Origin: Streptomyces sp. DG1A-41
GTDB lineage: Bacteria; Actinomycetota; Actinomycetes; Streptomycetales; Streptomycetaceae
DNA length: 64,000 nt
NCBI RefSeq assembly: GCF_037055355.1
Contig: NZ_CP146350.1
Coordinates: 806,001-870,000 of the forward strand
Direction: 5' to 3'
In this document: in pieces, positions 45,034 through 56,538 of the stretch
How the letters are laid out: each line of letters begins with the position of its first letter
Position numbering within the stretch: the stretch's first letter is position 1
Notes under the pieces: model-generated
Told to the model about the DNA's origin: nothing
The model's input: only the letters and a program-made list of their open reading frames with translations
The model's database searches: none
Program-made: the position numbers and the translations under genes

Positions 45034-46026
45034 TCAGGCGAGGCGCACGCGCGGGTCGACGAGGCCGTACACCAGGTCGACGACCACGTTGGCGAGGACG
45101 ACGAACGTCGCGGCGAAGAGCGTGGTGCCGAGGATGACGGGCAGGTCGGAGTTCTGGACGGAGTCGACCGCGAGCTTGCCGATGCCGTTGATGCCGAACA
45201 CCGACTCGGTGATGACCGCGGAGCCGCCGATCAGGGAGCCGACGTCCATGCCGAAGATGGTGATGATCGGGGTGATGGCGGCCCGCAGCCCGTGCTTGAG
45301 GACGACGGTGGCGGCCGGCAGGCCCTTGGCGCGGGCGGTGCGCATGTAGTCCTCGGCGAAGACCTCCAGCATGGAGGAGCGGGTGAGCCGGGTGTACATC
45401 GCGAGGTAGACGATGACCAGGGTGCTCCAGGGCAGGATCAGGCCCTTGAACCAGCCGACCGGGTCCTCGGTGATCGACGTGTAGCCGGAGGTCGGCAGGA
45501 TCTGGAACTTGTCGACGAAGAGGTACAGCAGGAGCAGGCCGATGAAGTAGATCTGCACCGAGACGCCGAACAGGGCCAGTCCGACCGCCGCCTTGTCGGC
45601 GGCCCTGCCCCTTCGGACAGCGGCCACCGTACCGAGGCCGACACCCAGGATCAGGAACGCCACCGCGGCGCCGAGGCCGAGGGAGAGGTCCGCCGGGAAG
45701 TCCTGGAGCAGCGTGGTCAGGACGGGGGTGTCGGTCTGGAAGGAAATGCCGAGGCAGGGCGCGCCACAGTGGATGCGGACGCTCTGGTCGCCGTAGTCAC
45801 GGCCCACGACCAGCCCCTTGACGAACTCCCAATACTGAGTCAGGTAGCTCTGGTCCAGGCCCAGCGAGTGCTTGATCTCCGCGAGGCGGGACGGGGAGCA
45901 GGTCTTTCCGCAGGCCAGGAGTGCGGGGTCGGACGGCAGTGCGAAGAAGATGAAGAAGGTGATCGTGGTGATCACCAGCATGATCGCGGCCGCTGCCAGC
46001 AGGCGTCTGATGAGGTAACGAAACAT
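45034..46026 (-). CDS. peptide ABC transporter permease, OppB/DppB type
   Basis: A 330-residue permease with six helices. The N-terminus (MFRYLIRRLLAAAAIMLVIT) is typical. It has an enlarged periplasmic loop with four Cys (CGKTCSPSRLAEIKHSLGLD, HCGAPC) after helix 1, seen in actinobacterial versions. The EAA loop is EDYMRTARAKGLPAATVVLK. Forms the pore with the OppC protein. Confidence 0.9.
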   Translation of the reverse strand: MFRYLIRRLLAAAAIMLVITTITFFIFFALPSDPALLACGKTCSPSRLAEIKHSLGLDQSYLTQYWEFVKGLVVGRDYGDQSVRIHCGAPCLGISFQTDTPVLTTLLQDFPADLSLGLGAAVAFLILGVGLGTVAAVRRGRAADKAAVGLALFGVSVQIYFIGLLLLYLFVDKFQILPTSGYTSITEDPVGWFKGLILPWSTLVIVYLAMYTRLTRSSMLEVFAEDYMRTARAKGLPAATVVLKHGLRAAITPIITIFGMDVGSLIGGSAVITESVFGINGIGKLAVDSVQNSDLPVILGTTLFAATFVVLANVVVDLVYGLVDPRVRLA

Positions 46027-46108
46027 GGGGTGCCGGGACCTGACGTGAGTGGGATGCCCGCCGGCGGCCGGGACCGCCGGCGGGGTTCAGAGCTTCAGGA
46101 GGGACACG

Positions 46109-47794
46109 TCACTGCTTGACGTAGGCGTGCACCAGGCTGGGTTCGGCCATGATCGGATCGTCGATGACACCGCCGACCTTCGAGCCGCTCACCTCGCTGA
46201 AGTTCATGTACATCAGCGGGACCACGGCGGCGTCCTTCATGATCTGCTCGTCCAGCTCCCCGTAAGCGGCGTTGCGCTGCTTGATGTCGGTCATCTTGCC
46301 GATCTTGTCGATCTGCGCGTTGACCTTCGGGTCGTTCAGGTACGAGATGTCGTTGTTGGACTGCGGGAGCTTCTTGATCTGCCGCCCGTCGAAGAGGGTG
46401 GGCAGCACGGTGGAGGCGTTCGGCCAGTCCGCGATCCAGTCGCCCCACGTCAGGTCGTACTGGTTCTTCACGTTGTCCACGGTGCTGAAGTAGTTGTTCT
46501 TGTCGATCGGAGTGATGTTCACCGTGATGCCGATCTTCGCGAGCGCGGTCTTCACGGCGTCCGCGAAGTGCTCGTGCGTGGGAATGTTCTCCACCGCGAG
46601 CGACATCGTCGGCTTGGGGTTGCCGGCCTGCTTCATCAGGGCCTTGGCCTTGGTGAGGTCACCGGCGGGGTTGCCGCTGTAGAGGTTGAAGTCCTTGTGG
46701 CCGTCGATGCCCGGGGCGAGCATCGTGGTGGCGTAGTTGCCGTAGGCCGAACCGCCGAAGGCCCCGCGTACGGTGGTCTTGTCGACGGCGTACTCGATCG
46801 CCTCGCGGACCTTGATGTCCTTGACCCGGTTCATGTTGATCGCCATGTAGTTGATGCCCGGGGCCGGGATCTTGTAATAGCGCGACTTGAGCGACGGGTC
46901 GCCCGCCATCGTCGTCAGGTCGGAGCCGGCGATCGGCGTCTGCGTGATCGCGGTCTGCGCGGATCCGCCGTCGGACTTGATCTGCTGGTCGATGGCGGCC
47001 TGGTCCTGCCCGAACTTCGCGTCGATCTCGTCGAGGTTCTGCTGGCGGATCGGGTCGGTCGACTGGCTCCAGTTCTTGTTCCGGACGAGGACCATTTCCT
47101 TGTTCTTGGTGTACGACTTGATCATGTAGGGCCCGTCGGACCAGACATGCGTGTCGTACGTGGCACCGGTGTCGTGTGCCTTGGGCACCGCCGACCACCC
47201 GGTCATGGCGGTCGTCTCGTTGAAGTCGGCGACGGGTTGGTTGAGATGGAAGACGAGGGTGTACTTGTCCGGTGTCTGGATCGAGTCCAGCTGCTTGCCC
47301 TGGTACGGGCCCTTGTACGAATCGCCGCCGACCAGCCACTGACTGGCGTACGGCGGGCCGCCGTTGATGTCCGGGGAGAACGCCCGCTCGACGCCGTACT
47401 TGACGTCCTGCGCGGTGACTTCGCTGCCGTCCTGCCACTTGACCCCGTGGCGCAGGTGGAACGTCCACACGGTGGCACCCTTGCTGGGCGTTCCCGTGTC
47501 GGTGGCAAGGTCGCCGACCAGCTTGGGCTCGGACCGCGTCTCGTCCCATCCGGTGAGGGTGCGGACGAGTTCGTAGTCCATGCTCGAACCCTCGGTGGTG
47601 TAGGTCCGCTGAGGGTCGATGTGGTTGAAGTCGGCGTCGTCGAGGATCGTCAGCGTGCCGCCCTTCGACGGGGAGCCGCTGGCGCTGTTGCCGGAGGACC
47701 CTCCGCATGCGGTGGCTCCAAGGGCGATCACGACAACGGTTGCCGTGAGAGCGACCGTGCGCGATCTGCGCGTGCTGCGCGTGCTGCGCGTCAT
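46109..47794 (-). CDS. peptide ABC transporter substrate-binding lipoprotein, OppA/DppA type
   Basis: A 561-residue protein with an Arg-rich start, hydrophobic core and lipobox GATAC-G (Cys 30), so a lipoprotein on the outer face of the membrane. The SBP_bac_5 fold is shown by VGDLATDTGTPSKGATVWTF and HLRHGVKWQDGSEVTAQDVK. ATG 47794. It is the second gene of the operon, between the two permeases' genes, and presumably sets specificity (oligopeptides or, in some relatives, nickel or sugars). Confidence 0.92.
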   Translation of the reverse strand: MTRSTRSTRRSRTVALTATVVVIALGATACGGSSGNSASGSPSKGGTLTILDDADFNHIDPQRTYTTEGSSMDYELVRTLTGWDETRSEPKLVGDLATDTGTPSKGATVWTFHLRHGVKWQDGSEVTAQDVKYGVERAFSPDINGGPPYASQWLVGGDSYKGPYQGKQLDSIQTPDKYTLVFHLNQPVADFNETTAMTGWSAVPKAHDTGATYDTHVWSDGPYMIKSYTKNKEMVLVRNKNWSQSTDPIRQQNLDEIDAKFGQDQAAIDQQIKSDGGSAQTAITQTPIAGSDLTTMAGDPSLKSRYYKIPAPGINYMAINMNRVKDIKVREAIEYAVDKTTVRGAFGGSAYGNYATTMLAPGIDGHKDFNLYSGNPAGDLTKAKALMKQAGNPKPTMSLAVENIPTHEHFADAVKTALAKIGITVNITPIDKNNYFSTVDNVKNQYDLTWGDWIADWPNASTVLPTLFDGRQIKKLPQSNNDISYLNDPKVNAQIDKIGKMTDIKQRNAAYGELDEQIMKDAAVVPLMYMNFSEVSGSKVGGVIDDPIMAEPSLVHAYVKQ

Positions 47795-47869
47795 TGAGGA
47801 AACTCCGTTCTTGCTACGGGCTCGGCGGCCGTTCGTGGGGCCGCCGGGCCGACACTCGGGGGTGGCTTG

Positions 47870-48901
47870 TCAGCCGCGCCGGGCGCGGGGATCCAGGGCG
47901 TCCCGGACGCCGTCCCCGAGGAGGTTGAGCGCCAGGACCAGGAGGAAGAGCAGGACGCCGGGTACGAAGAGGTACATCGGGTCCTGGAGGAAGAACTGGG
48001 AGGCGTCCGACAGCAGGGCTCCCCAGTCGGGGTTGGGCGGGATGACGCCGACACCCAGGTACGACAGGGCCGCCTCGGTGGTGATGTTCTGCGGGACGGC
48101 GAGGGCGAAGGAGATCAGGATCGGCGCCCACAGGTTGGGCAGCAGCTGCCGGAAGAGGATGTGCCGCCGGCCGGCGCTCATCAGCCGCGCGGCGTCGACG
48201 AACTCCCGCTCGCGCATGGAGAGCACCTGTCCGCGCACCAGACGGGCGGTGTACGCCCAGGCGAAGACGGCGATGTTGAGGACCAGGACGAGCAGCCGGA
48301 GGTTCTCGTCGGTGCCGCCGTGGGTGTTGGTCTGGAGCGCGTTCTGGATCACCGGGGTGAGCGCGATGATGAACAGCAGCTGCGGGAACGCCAGCATCAC
48401 GTCCATGACCCGGGACAGCAGGGAGTCGACCCAGCCGCCGAAGTCGCCGGCCGCGAGCCCCGCCACGACACCGACCGCGGTGGACAGCACGGCCGAGGCG
48501 AAGCCCACGTAGAGGGAGGTGCGCAGGCCGTAGACGATGCGGGCGAACAGGTCGTAGCCGGTGCCCGGTTCGACGCCGAGGAGGTGCTGGGCGCTGATGC
48601 CGCCCAGCGATCCGTAGGGGAAGTTGCCCGTGTCGGGGTTGATCGCCTTGTTGTCGGGGGTGATCGGTCCCCAGCTGGTCAGCGCGGTGAGGACCGGCGC
48701 GAGCAGTGCGATCGCAATGAACAGGAGGGTGGCCACCAGGGCGGCCATGGTGACCTTGTCCCGCCGGATCCGCTTCCAGGCCATGCGGCCCGGTGAGCGG
48801 CCGGCGACGACCGTGCCGCCGGGTCTGGGGTCCTGTGTCGGCGGCTCGGTCAGCAGCGCGGTGCCGCCGCCGGTGTCGGCCGGCTGGTGTTGCGTGGTCA
48901 T
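47870..48901 (-). CDS. peptide ABC transporter permease, OppC/DppC type
   Basis: A 343-residue permease, first gene of the operon. The N-terminal OppC_N segment (AWKRIRRDKVTMAALVATLL) and the EAA loop (REFVDAARLMSAGRRHILFR) are clear; FPYGSLGGISAQHLLGVEPG is the conserved post-helix-1 motif. ATG 48901 has only a weak GGGATG upstream; an in-frame start further 5' is possible. The order C-A-B-D-F, with the permease leading, is common in streptomycetes. Confidence 0.9.
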   Translation of the reverse strand: MTTQHQPADTGGGTALLTEPPTQDPRPGGTVVAGRSPGRMAWKRIRRDKVTMAALVATLLFIAIALLAPVLTALTSWGPITPDNKAINPDTGNFPYGSLGGISAQHLLGVEPGTGYDLFARIVYGLRTSLYVGFASAVLSTAVGVVAGLAAGDFGGWVDSLLSRVMDVMLAFPQLLFIIALTPVIQNALQTNTHGGTDENLRLLVLVLNIAVFAWAYTARLVRGQVLSMREREFVDAARLMSAGRRHILFRQLLPNLWAPILISFALAVPQNITTEAALSYLGVGVIPPNPDWGALLSDASQFFLQDPMYLFVPGVLLFLLVLALNLLGDGVRDALDPRARRG

Positions 48902-49204
48902 CGTACGGACATCCCGGATCTGCCCCTGAGGCAAGGAAATTGAGTGGCGGTCGTCAGCGCCGCCGTGAGACTCTGCGGACTTTCGCAATGCCGTGCGAGT
49001 CCGGTCAAGCCGAGCAGGGGCCAGAAAAGGGATTGTTTGCGGTCATGGAAAAGTGTTGACGAGAGCGGGGAATGTGATTACCCGTCGCGTGAAGGAGTGC
49101 GGAAGATTCCTTGGGCAGCGATTGGTAATGGGCCCGCGGACGTTTCCTTTTGCTTTTCCCTCAAAAACCCCCGCGCCGGGTAAAGCGCGCGAACGGAGTC
49201 GGCC
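48902..49204. other. intergenic region, probable promoter of the peptide transporter operon
   Basis: About 300 bases, clearly richer in A/T than its neighbours (49000-49170). No protein is convincing in any frame. It separates the 3' end of the kinase-NUDIX gene from the operon on the same strand, so it must hold the operon promoter; on the minus strand a TTGACC is visible but no good -10 partner. Confidence 0.5.
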
Positions 49205-50248
49205 TCAGCCGACCGGCACCCCGGCTTCCAGATAGAACGCCGCTCCGCGCTCGCGTGCCCTCAGGGCCCAGCGGAGCCGCTCGTAGCGCACCGGTGGCAG
49301 CAGGTCGGCGGCCTCCTCCTCGGTGACGAACCGCCAGTCGCGCAGCTCCGGCCCGGGCAGCAGCAGCCGGCCGGCCTCCGTGGAGTCGAGGACGCCGCCG
49401 TCGAAGAGGAGCCGCAGTCCGCCGAACCCGGGGGGCGAGGGGCGCTCCCAGTCGACGACGAGCAGGCTCGGCACCTCGTCGAGGTGGATGCCGGTCTCCT
49501 CGGCGACTTCCCGCACACCGGCGCGCGCCGGCGCCTCACCGGGCTCGACGACCCCGCCGGGGAACTCCCAGCCGGCCTTGTAGGTGGGGTCGACGAGCAG
49601 CACCCGGTCCTGCTCGTCGAAGAGGAGCACACCGGCGGCAAGCGTCTCGGTGGTGGGCTCGGGCGTCTGCACGATGTCGCAGACGGGCAGGGAGCCGCTG
49701 TTGACGGCCTCGGCGATCCGGGCGGCCGTCTCGTGGGGCGTGAGGTCGCTGGTGTCGACCGGGTGGGCGTCGGCGGTAAGCCAGGAGGCGAGGGCGGCCC
49801 GGTACGGCTCGATGTGGTCGAAGGACCACTGGCGTATTCGCATCTCGCCGTCGGGCAAGTCCTGCGGAACCCCGCGGCCCGCTATCCGCTCCCGCAGTAT
49901 CGTTTCGGCCGGAGCGAGCAGGATGTGACTGACCGGAATCCTGCGGGCGGCCAGGCCGCCGAAGATCTCGTCGCGGTACTCCTGGCGCAGCAGGGTCATC
50001 GGGACCACCAGGGTCCCGCCGAGCTCGGCGAGCATCGCGGCCGCCGTGTCTATCACGAGCCGTCGCCAGATCGGCAGGTCCTGGAAGTCGCCGACCTCGG
50101 CGAGGCGTTTGGGCGGGAGGAGATACCGGAGCGCTCCGCCGATGACCTCGGGGTCGAAGAGCGTGCTGTTCGGGATCAGTTCGATCAGTTCCTGTGCGGT
50201 GGTGGTCTTCCCCGCACCGAACGCGCCGTTGATCCAGACGACGGTCAC
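49205..50248 (-). CDS. TmrB-like P-loop kinase fused to a NUDIX hydrolase
   Basis: A 347-residue two-domain protein from GTG 50248. Residues 1-175: P-loop kinase with Walker A GAFGAGKTT (8-16) and LDPEVIG-type early text, like tunicamycin-resistance protein TmrB. Residues about 195-347: NUDIX domain with the full box GGVVEPGEAPARAGVREV then AEETGI (G-x5-E-x7-REVxEExGI). Both domains keep their key residues. Such a kinase-NUDIX fusion occurs in streptomycetes; substrates are unknown, but sequential phosphorylation and pyrophosphohydrolysis of a nucleotide-like compound is a reasonable guess. Confidence 0.83.
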   Translation of the reverse strand: MTVVWINGAFGAGKTTTAQELIELIPNSTLFDPEVIGGALRYLLPPKRLAEVGDFQDLPIWRRLVIDTAAAMLAELGGTLVVPMTLLRQEYRDEIFGGLAARRIPVSHILLAPAETILRERIAGRGVPQDLPDGEMRIRQWSFDHIEPYRAALASWLTADAHPVDTSDLTPHETAARIAEAVNSGSLPVCDIVQTPEPTTETLAAGVLLFDEQDRVLLVDPTYKAGWEFPGGVVEPGEAPARAGVREVAEETGIHLDEVPSLLVVDWERPSPPGFGGLRLLFDGGVLDSTEAGRLLLPGPELRDWRFVTEEEAADLLPPVRYERLRWALRARERGAAFYLEAGVPVG

Positions 50249-50333
50249 AGGTCCCCCTCTTCCGTTGGCCCCCTGAGGCTTGCCCGCTCCACCCTGCCAC
50301 GGAAACCAGCCGCAGTTGAGGGCGCATGACGAC

Positions 50334-50369
50334 GGCGCCGGCGCCCCCTCGCTCGGGAGCGCCGGTGCC
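50334..50369 (-). terminator. hairpin after the small secreted protein gene
   Basis: GGCGCCGGCGC (50334-50344) and GCGCCGGTGCC (50359-50369) form an 11-bp stem with one wobble and a 14-base loop, 24 bases after the stop of the 50593-50393 gene. Confidence 0.55.
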
Positions 50370-50392
50370 GTGGGCCGGGGACGGGCGGACCG

Positions 50393-50593
50393 TCAGCCCT
50401 GCTCCTTCTTCTGGGCGCTGTCCTTGCCGTCCAGGGACAGGCTGTCCTCGGCGACGGTCTCGGGGAGGGTGCGGAGGGTCTCGTCCACGTTGAGGGTGCC
50501 GAAGCTCTCCCCGTGGGCGTGCGACGGGGTGACCGCCGCGACGACGAAACCGGTGGCGAGGGAGGCGATGGCGAGCATGCTGCGCTTCTTCAT
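50393..50593 (-). CDS. small secreted protein, unknown function
   Basis: A 66-residue product: MKKRSMLAIASLATGFVVAA is a Sec signal, probably cleaved after SHA (residue about 26), leaving a 40-residue acidic peptide (ESFGTLNVDETLRTLPETVA, then EDSLSLDGKDSAQKKEQG). No Cys in the mature part. The ribosome site is weak. It is followed by a hairpin. I do not recognise the family, though similar short exported peptides are found next to chaplin-like genes in Streptomyces. Confidence 0.6.
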   Translation of the reverse strand: MKKRSMLAIASLATGFVVAAVTPSHAHGESFGTLNVDETLRTLPETVAEDSLSLDGKDSAQKKEQG

Positions 50594-50658
50594 GCCCGGC
50601 TCAACTGCCGGACCCGCCGCGGGGTCACGCCCCGGACCCGACCAGGCGAAGCAGGGCG

Positions 50659-50895
50659 TCACGCCGGCTCGTCGTCCGGGTCGGCGCCCCAGGCGGCGGG
50701 GCCGCCACCGCGCCACTCGATCAGCCCGGACTCCGCCACGTACGCCTCGTCCGCGTCCTCGATCCCCGCCCGCCGCAGGAACTCGGCGACGTCCAGCAGC
50801 CCGTAGGCGATCCCGAGGAAGTGGTCGTCCACGCGTACCCGCCGGCCACCGTCCGTGGCGGGCGGGTAGATCACGACGGGCTTCACGGACGCCAT
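50659..50895 (-). CDS. conserved small hypothetical protein
   Basis: A 78-residue product from ATG 50895: VVIYPPATDGGRRVRVDDHF then LGIAYGLLDVAEFLRRAGIE. Codon use is normal for the genome. Neutral to acidic, no signal or membrane segment. It ends in a Gly/Trp/Asp-rich tail. Function unknown. Confidence 0.65.
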   Translation of the reverse strand: MASVKPVVIYPPATDGGRRVRVDDHFLGIAYGLLDVAEFLRRAGIEDADEAYVAESGLIEWRGGGPAAWGADPDDEPA

Positions 50896-50945
50896 GGCAC
50901 CAGGGTGCGCGGGAACGGCGCCGGGCGCTCGACGGAATAGGCCGT

Positions 50946-51221
50946 TCAGCCCGCCTTCTGCGCGTGCCGGAATTCGTGGACATCGGCGGTGAGGGTGCCA
51001 TCGTGCTGTTCGTAGTGGGACAGGGCGAGGCCCAGACCGAAGAAGGTGGGTGCCCATTCACCGACGAAGATGCCCCAGCGGTCGGCACGGGCGAGGCCGG
51101 TGCCGGGTTCCATCTTCAGGGAGCCCATCCAGGCGACGACACTCAGGCCGACGGACGCCATGGCGGCCATGTAGGCGTGCTCGCTGCGGACGCCCTTTTC
51201 GTGCATCTTCTTGATGATCAT
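50946..51221 (-). CDS. small membrane protein, unknown function
   Basis: A 91-residue product from ATG 51221 with GGAG eight bases upstream. Two hydrophobic helices (about 17-35 and 50-67) flank MEPGTGLARADRWGIFVGEW. It belongs to a small actinobacterial group I cannot name. It follows the UvrA-like gene's terminator, so it is transcribed separately. Confidence 0.68.
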   Translation of the reverse strand: MIIKKMHEKGVRSEHAYMAAMASVGLSVVAWMGSLKMEPGTGLARADRWGIFVGEWAPTFFGLGLALSHYEQHDGTLTADVHEFRHAQKAG

Positions 51222-51321
51222 CAGCGGCTCCGTTCTGTGGGGGTTTCCGAAGACGGAGTGCCCTCGGAGCGTGCCACTATTCGCCCGTTTTGCCACTTAT
51301 ATGAAGATTAGGCTGATCATG

Positions 51322-51368
51322 ACGGTGGTGAGGCGAGTGACTCCGTGGCGCACTCGCCTCACTACCGT
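51322..51368 (-). terminator. strong terminator after the UvrA-like gene
   Basis: ACGGTGGTGAGGCGAGTG (51322-51339) and CACTCGCCTCACTACCGT (51351-51368) form an 18-bp stem with a single G-T pair and an 11-base loop, beginning 16 bases after the stop of the UvrA-like gene. Confidence 0.8.
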
Positions 51369-51383
51369 TGCCGAGGACCCGCG

Positions 51384-53777
<2,394 letters not shown>

Positions 53778-53896
53778 CGGTCTCCATCTGTCGGGCGGGG
53801 CTGCCGCGGTCGGACGATCTGGCTTCCCCGCGCCGACCCGGAGAGGCGGCGCGGGGGTGGTGCGTGTGGGTCTGCGGGCCGGTCGCTACCGCGCCG

Positions 53897-54316
53897 TCAC
53901 TGCTTCACCTGCTGGATGCGGACCATGTTGCCCGCGGGGTCGCGGAAGGCGCAGTCGCGAACGCCGTACGGCTGGTCCACGGGCTCCTGGACCACCTCGG
54001 CGTCGCCCGCCTGCACCCGCTCGAAGGCGGCGTCGACGTCGGGGGTGGCCAGGACGATGCTGGCGTAGGTGCCCTTCGCCATCATCTCGGCGATGGTCTT
54101 ACGCTCGTCCTCGGTGACGCCGGGGTCGGCGGCCGGCGGATGCAGCACGATGTTCGTGCCGGGCTGGCCGACGGGGCCGACCGTGATCCAGCGCATGTCC
54201 TCGTATCCGACATCGCCCCGGACTTCGAAGCCGAGGGTGTCGCGGTAGAACGCCAGGGCGGCGTCCGGGTCGTCGTGCGGAAGGAAACTGGCGTGAATGG
54301 TGAGGTCCATGGCCAT
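53897..54316 (-). CDS. VOC (glyoxalase/bleomycin-resistance) family protein
   Basis: A 139-residue protein with two beta-alpha-beta-beta-beta modules: LPHDDPDAALAFYRDTLGFE (about 13-32) and the closing CAFRDPAGNMVRIQQ. Putative metal ligands are His near the start (IHASF) and a C-terminal acidic residue region. Start at ATG 54316 or ATG 54310. It begins 5 bases after the AraC gene stop: an AraC-VOC pair is a common actinobacterial operon. Likely binds or detoxifies a small molecule. Confidence 0.85.
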   Translation of the reverse strand: MAMDLTIHASFLPHDDPDAALAFYRDTLGFEVRGDVGYEDMRWITVGPVGQPGTNIVLHPPAADPGVTEDERKTIAEMMAKGTYASIVLATPDVDAAFERVQAGDAEVVQEPVDQPYGVRDCAFRDPAGNMVRIQQVKQ

Positions 54317-54320
54317 CACG

Positions 54321-54764
<444 letters not shown>

Positions 54765-54840
54765 AGGCGCGATCGTGCCACACCGCACGCACATTCGAGC
54801 GCTTTTCGAGGGAGAACCCGGGATCCCGGACCGGCGCCCG

Positions 54841-55310
54841 TCAGGTGTAGTAGGTGTCGAACGATCCGATCCACCACGCGGCGAGCGGCAGGAGACTCAC
54901 CTGCACGCCGGCCGTGATCCAGCACCGGCCGAGGACCGCGATCCCGAAGGCCCACCACGCCGTGGTTCGCAGCGCGCTCACCACTTCGGCCTGGTATCCC
55001 TGCCCGGTGGGGTCCATCATGCCGGGGTAGCCCATCCAGTCCTCGGTGAAGATGCCGTCCGCTCCGACCACGATGGCCGCCGACACGAGCCACAGGTCGG
55101 CCAGCAGGGCCGCCACGGCGAGCGCCAGATCGAAGCGCAGATACGCGGGCGGCGGCACCAGCAGCCGCGGGGTGTCCGTGGCACCTCACCCAGTCCTCCG
55201 GCCAGACGCGAACGAGCGTGACGACGGCGTACATCAGCGCGCCGGCCGCCGCCGCCCATCCGCCCATGAAGGCGAGCCCGAAGAACAGGATTCCGACACC
55301 CACGCCGGGC
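54841..55310 (-). CDS. integral membrane protein, apparent frameshift near 55185
   Basis: The last about 105 residues (from PPPAYLRFDLALAVAALLAD to IGSFDTYYT) form three hydrophobic helices with EDWMGYPGMMDPTGQGYQAE between them and are in one frame up to about 55165. Another about 40 residues with two more helices (VGVGILFFGLAFMGGWAAAA, GALMYAVVTLVRVWPEDWVR) precede in a different frame from about 55310. Joined they make a plausible five-helix protein; the shift lies around 55165-55195. The true start is not resolved. Unknown function. Confidence 0.55.
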
Positions 55311-55398
55311 GAGATACCGCCCCGCGTCGGAGTGGTTCCCTCCGCATCAGGAACGTGCCGGGCTCCGGAGATATCCCGCCTGAACGTCCTGCTGGGCC

Positions 55399-56352
55399 TC
55401 ACACCCCCGCCGCGGCCGTGTCCGTCCGCCGCGCCAGTGCTGCCGCCGCCGCGCCCACCAGCCCGGCATCGGTGCCCATCCGGGCCGGTGCGACGGTCAG
55501 GTGCCGGACGAAGGACAGCGTCGCGTAGGTGCTCAGGGCCTTGCGCAGGGGGGTGAACAGGATGTCGCCCGCCTTGCCCACTCCCCCGCCGATCACGGCG
55601 ATCTCGATCTCCACGAGGGTCGCTGTCGCGGCGATCCCGGCGGCCAGCGCCTGGGCGGCCCGCTCGAAGGAGGCGACGGCGACCGGATCGCCGGCCCGGG
55701 CAGCGGAGGCCACCGCGGCGGCGGACGTGTCGCCGTCGGGACCGGGCCGCCAGCCGGTCTCCAGGGCGCGCCGGGCGATGTTGGGGCCGCTCGCGATGCG
55801 CTCCACGCAGCCGTGCGAGCCGCACGGACACAGATCGCCGTCGAGGTCCACGCTGATGTGGCCGATGTGGCCGGCGTTGCCCGTGGGCCCGGCGTGCAGC
55901 CGGCCGCCGAGCACCAGGCCGCCGCCGACGCCCGTGGAGACGACCATGCACAGCGCGTTGTCGTGGCCTCGGGCCGCTCCCTGCCAGTGTTCGGCCGCCG
56001 TGATCGCCACACCGTCGCCGATCAACTCGACGGGCAGGTCGCCGGCCGCGGCCCGGACGCGCCCGACAAGCGGGTAGTCGCGCCAGCCGGGCACGTTCAC
56101 CGGGCTCACCGTGCCCGCCGGCCTGTCCACCGGACCGGCGCTGCCGATCCCCACGGCCGTGGCCCGCTCCCAGAGCGGCGACCCGGTGAGTTCGCCGAGC
56201 ACCTCCTCCACGGCCCGCATCACGGTGTCGCCGTCCTCCCGGGCGGGCGTCGGCCGCTGGGCGCGGACGAGGATCCGTCCCTGGCCGTCCACCAGAGCGC
56301 CGGCGATCTTGGTGCCGCCGATGTCGAGCGCGGCCACGAGGTCGGTGTGCAT
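55399..56352 (-). CDS. ROK-family sugar kinase
   Basis: A 317-residue kinase: phosphate-binding DIGGTKIAGALVDGQG (about 10-25), catalytic-loop text NVPGWRDYPL and GDGVAITAAEHW (Asp general base), and the ROK zinc motif CPCGSHGCVE with the upstream GHIGHISVD His. Looks like a glucokinase or other hexose kinase. ATG 56352. It diverges from a LacI regulator with which it shares a perfect operator, so it is probably sugar-induced. Confidence 0.9.
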   Translation of the reverse strand: MHTDLVAALDIGGTKIAGALVDGQGRILVRAQRPTPAREDGDTVMRAVEEVLGELTGSPLWERATAVGIGSAGPVDRPAGTVSPVNVPGWRDYPLVGRVRAAAGDLPVELIGDGVAITAAEHWQGAARGHDNALCMVVSTGVGGGLVLGGRLHAGPTGNAGHIGHISVDLDGDLCPCGSHGCVERIASGPNIARRALETGWRPGPDGDTSAAAVASAARAGDPVAVASFERAAQALAAGIAATATLVEIEIAVIGGGVGKAGDILFTPLRKALSTYATLSFVRHLTVAPARMGTDAGLVGAAAAALARRTDTAAAGV

Positions 56353-56445
56353 GAGTGTCGGAACTCCCCGTCGACGGTGATAGGACTGGCCGGCCAGCAG
56401 CGGAGCGCGGTCCGGAGATTGCGGTGGACAGTCTCCCCCGAGCCT

Positions 56446-56457
56446 GACAACGTTGTC
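56446..56457. promoter_or_regulatory. perfect LacI-type operator between ROK and LacI genes
   Basis: GACAACGTTGTC is a 12-bp perfect palindrome with the central CG of LacI operators, 94 bases before the ROK start and 82 before the LacI start. Its half-site (GACAA) differs from that of the 1-7.7 kb locus (AAAAA), so the two LacI proteins should not cross-regulate. Confidence 0.65.
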
Positions 56458-56538
56458 CAGGCCCTATGCTCGACGCCACATCCTCATACAAGCCCAGGAC
56501 CGACGCACCTCGTGGACGACAGGACAGGACACCGCACC

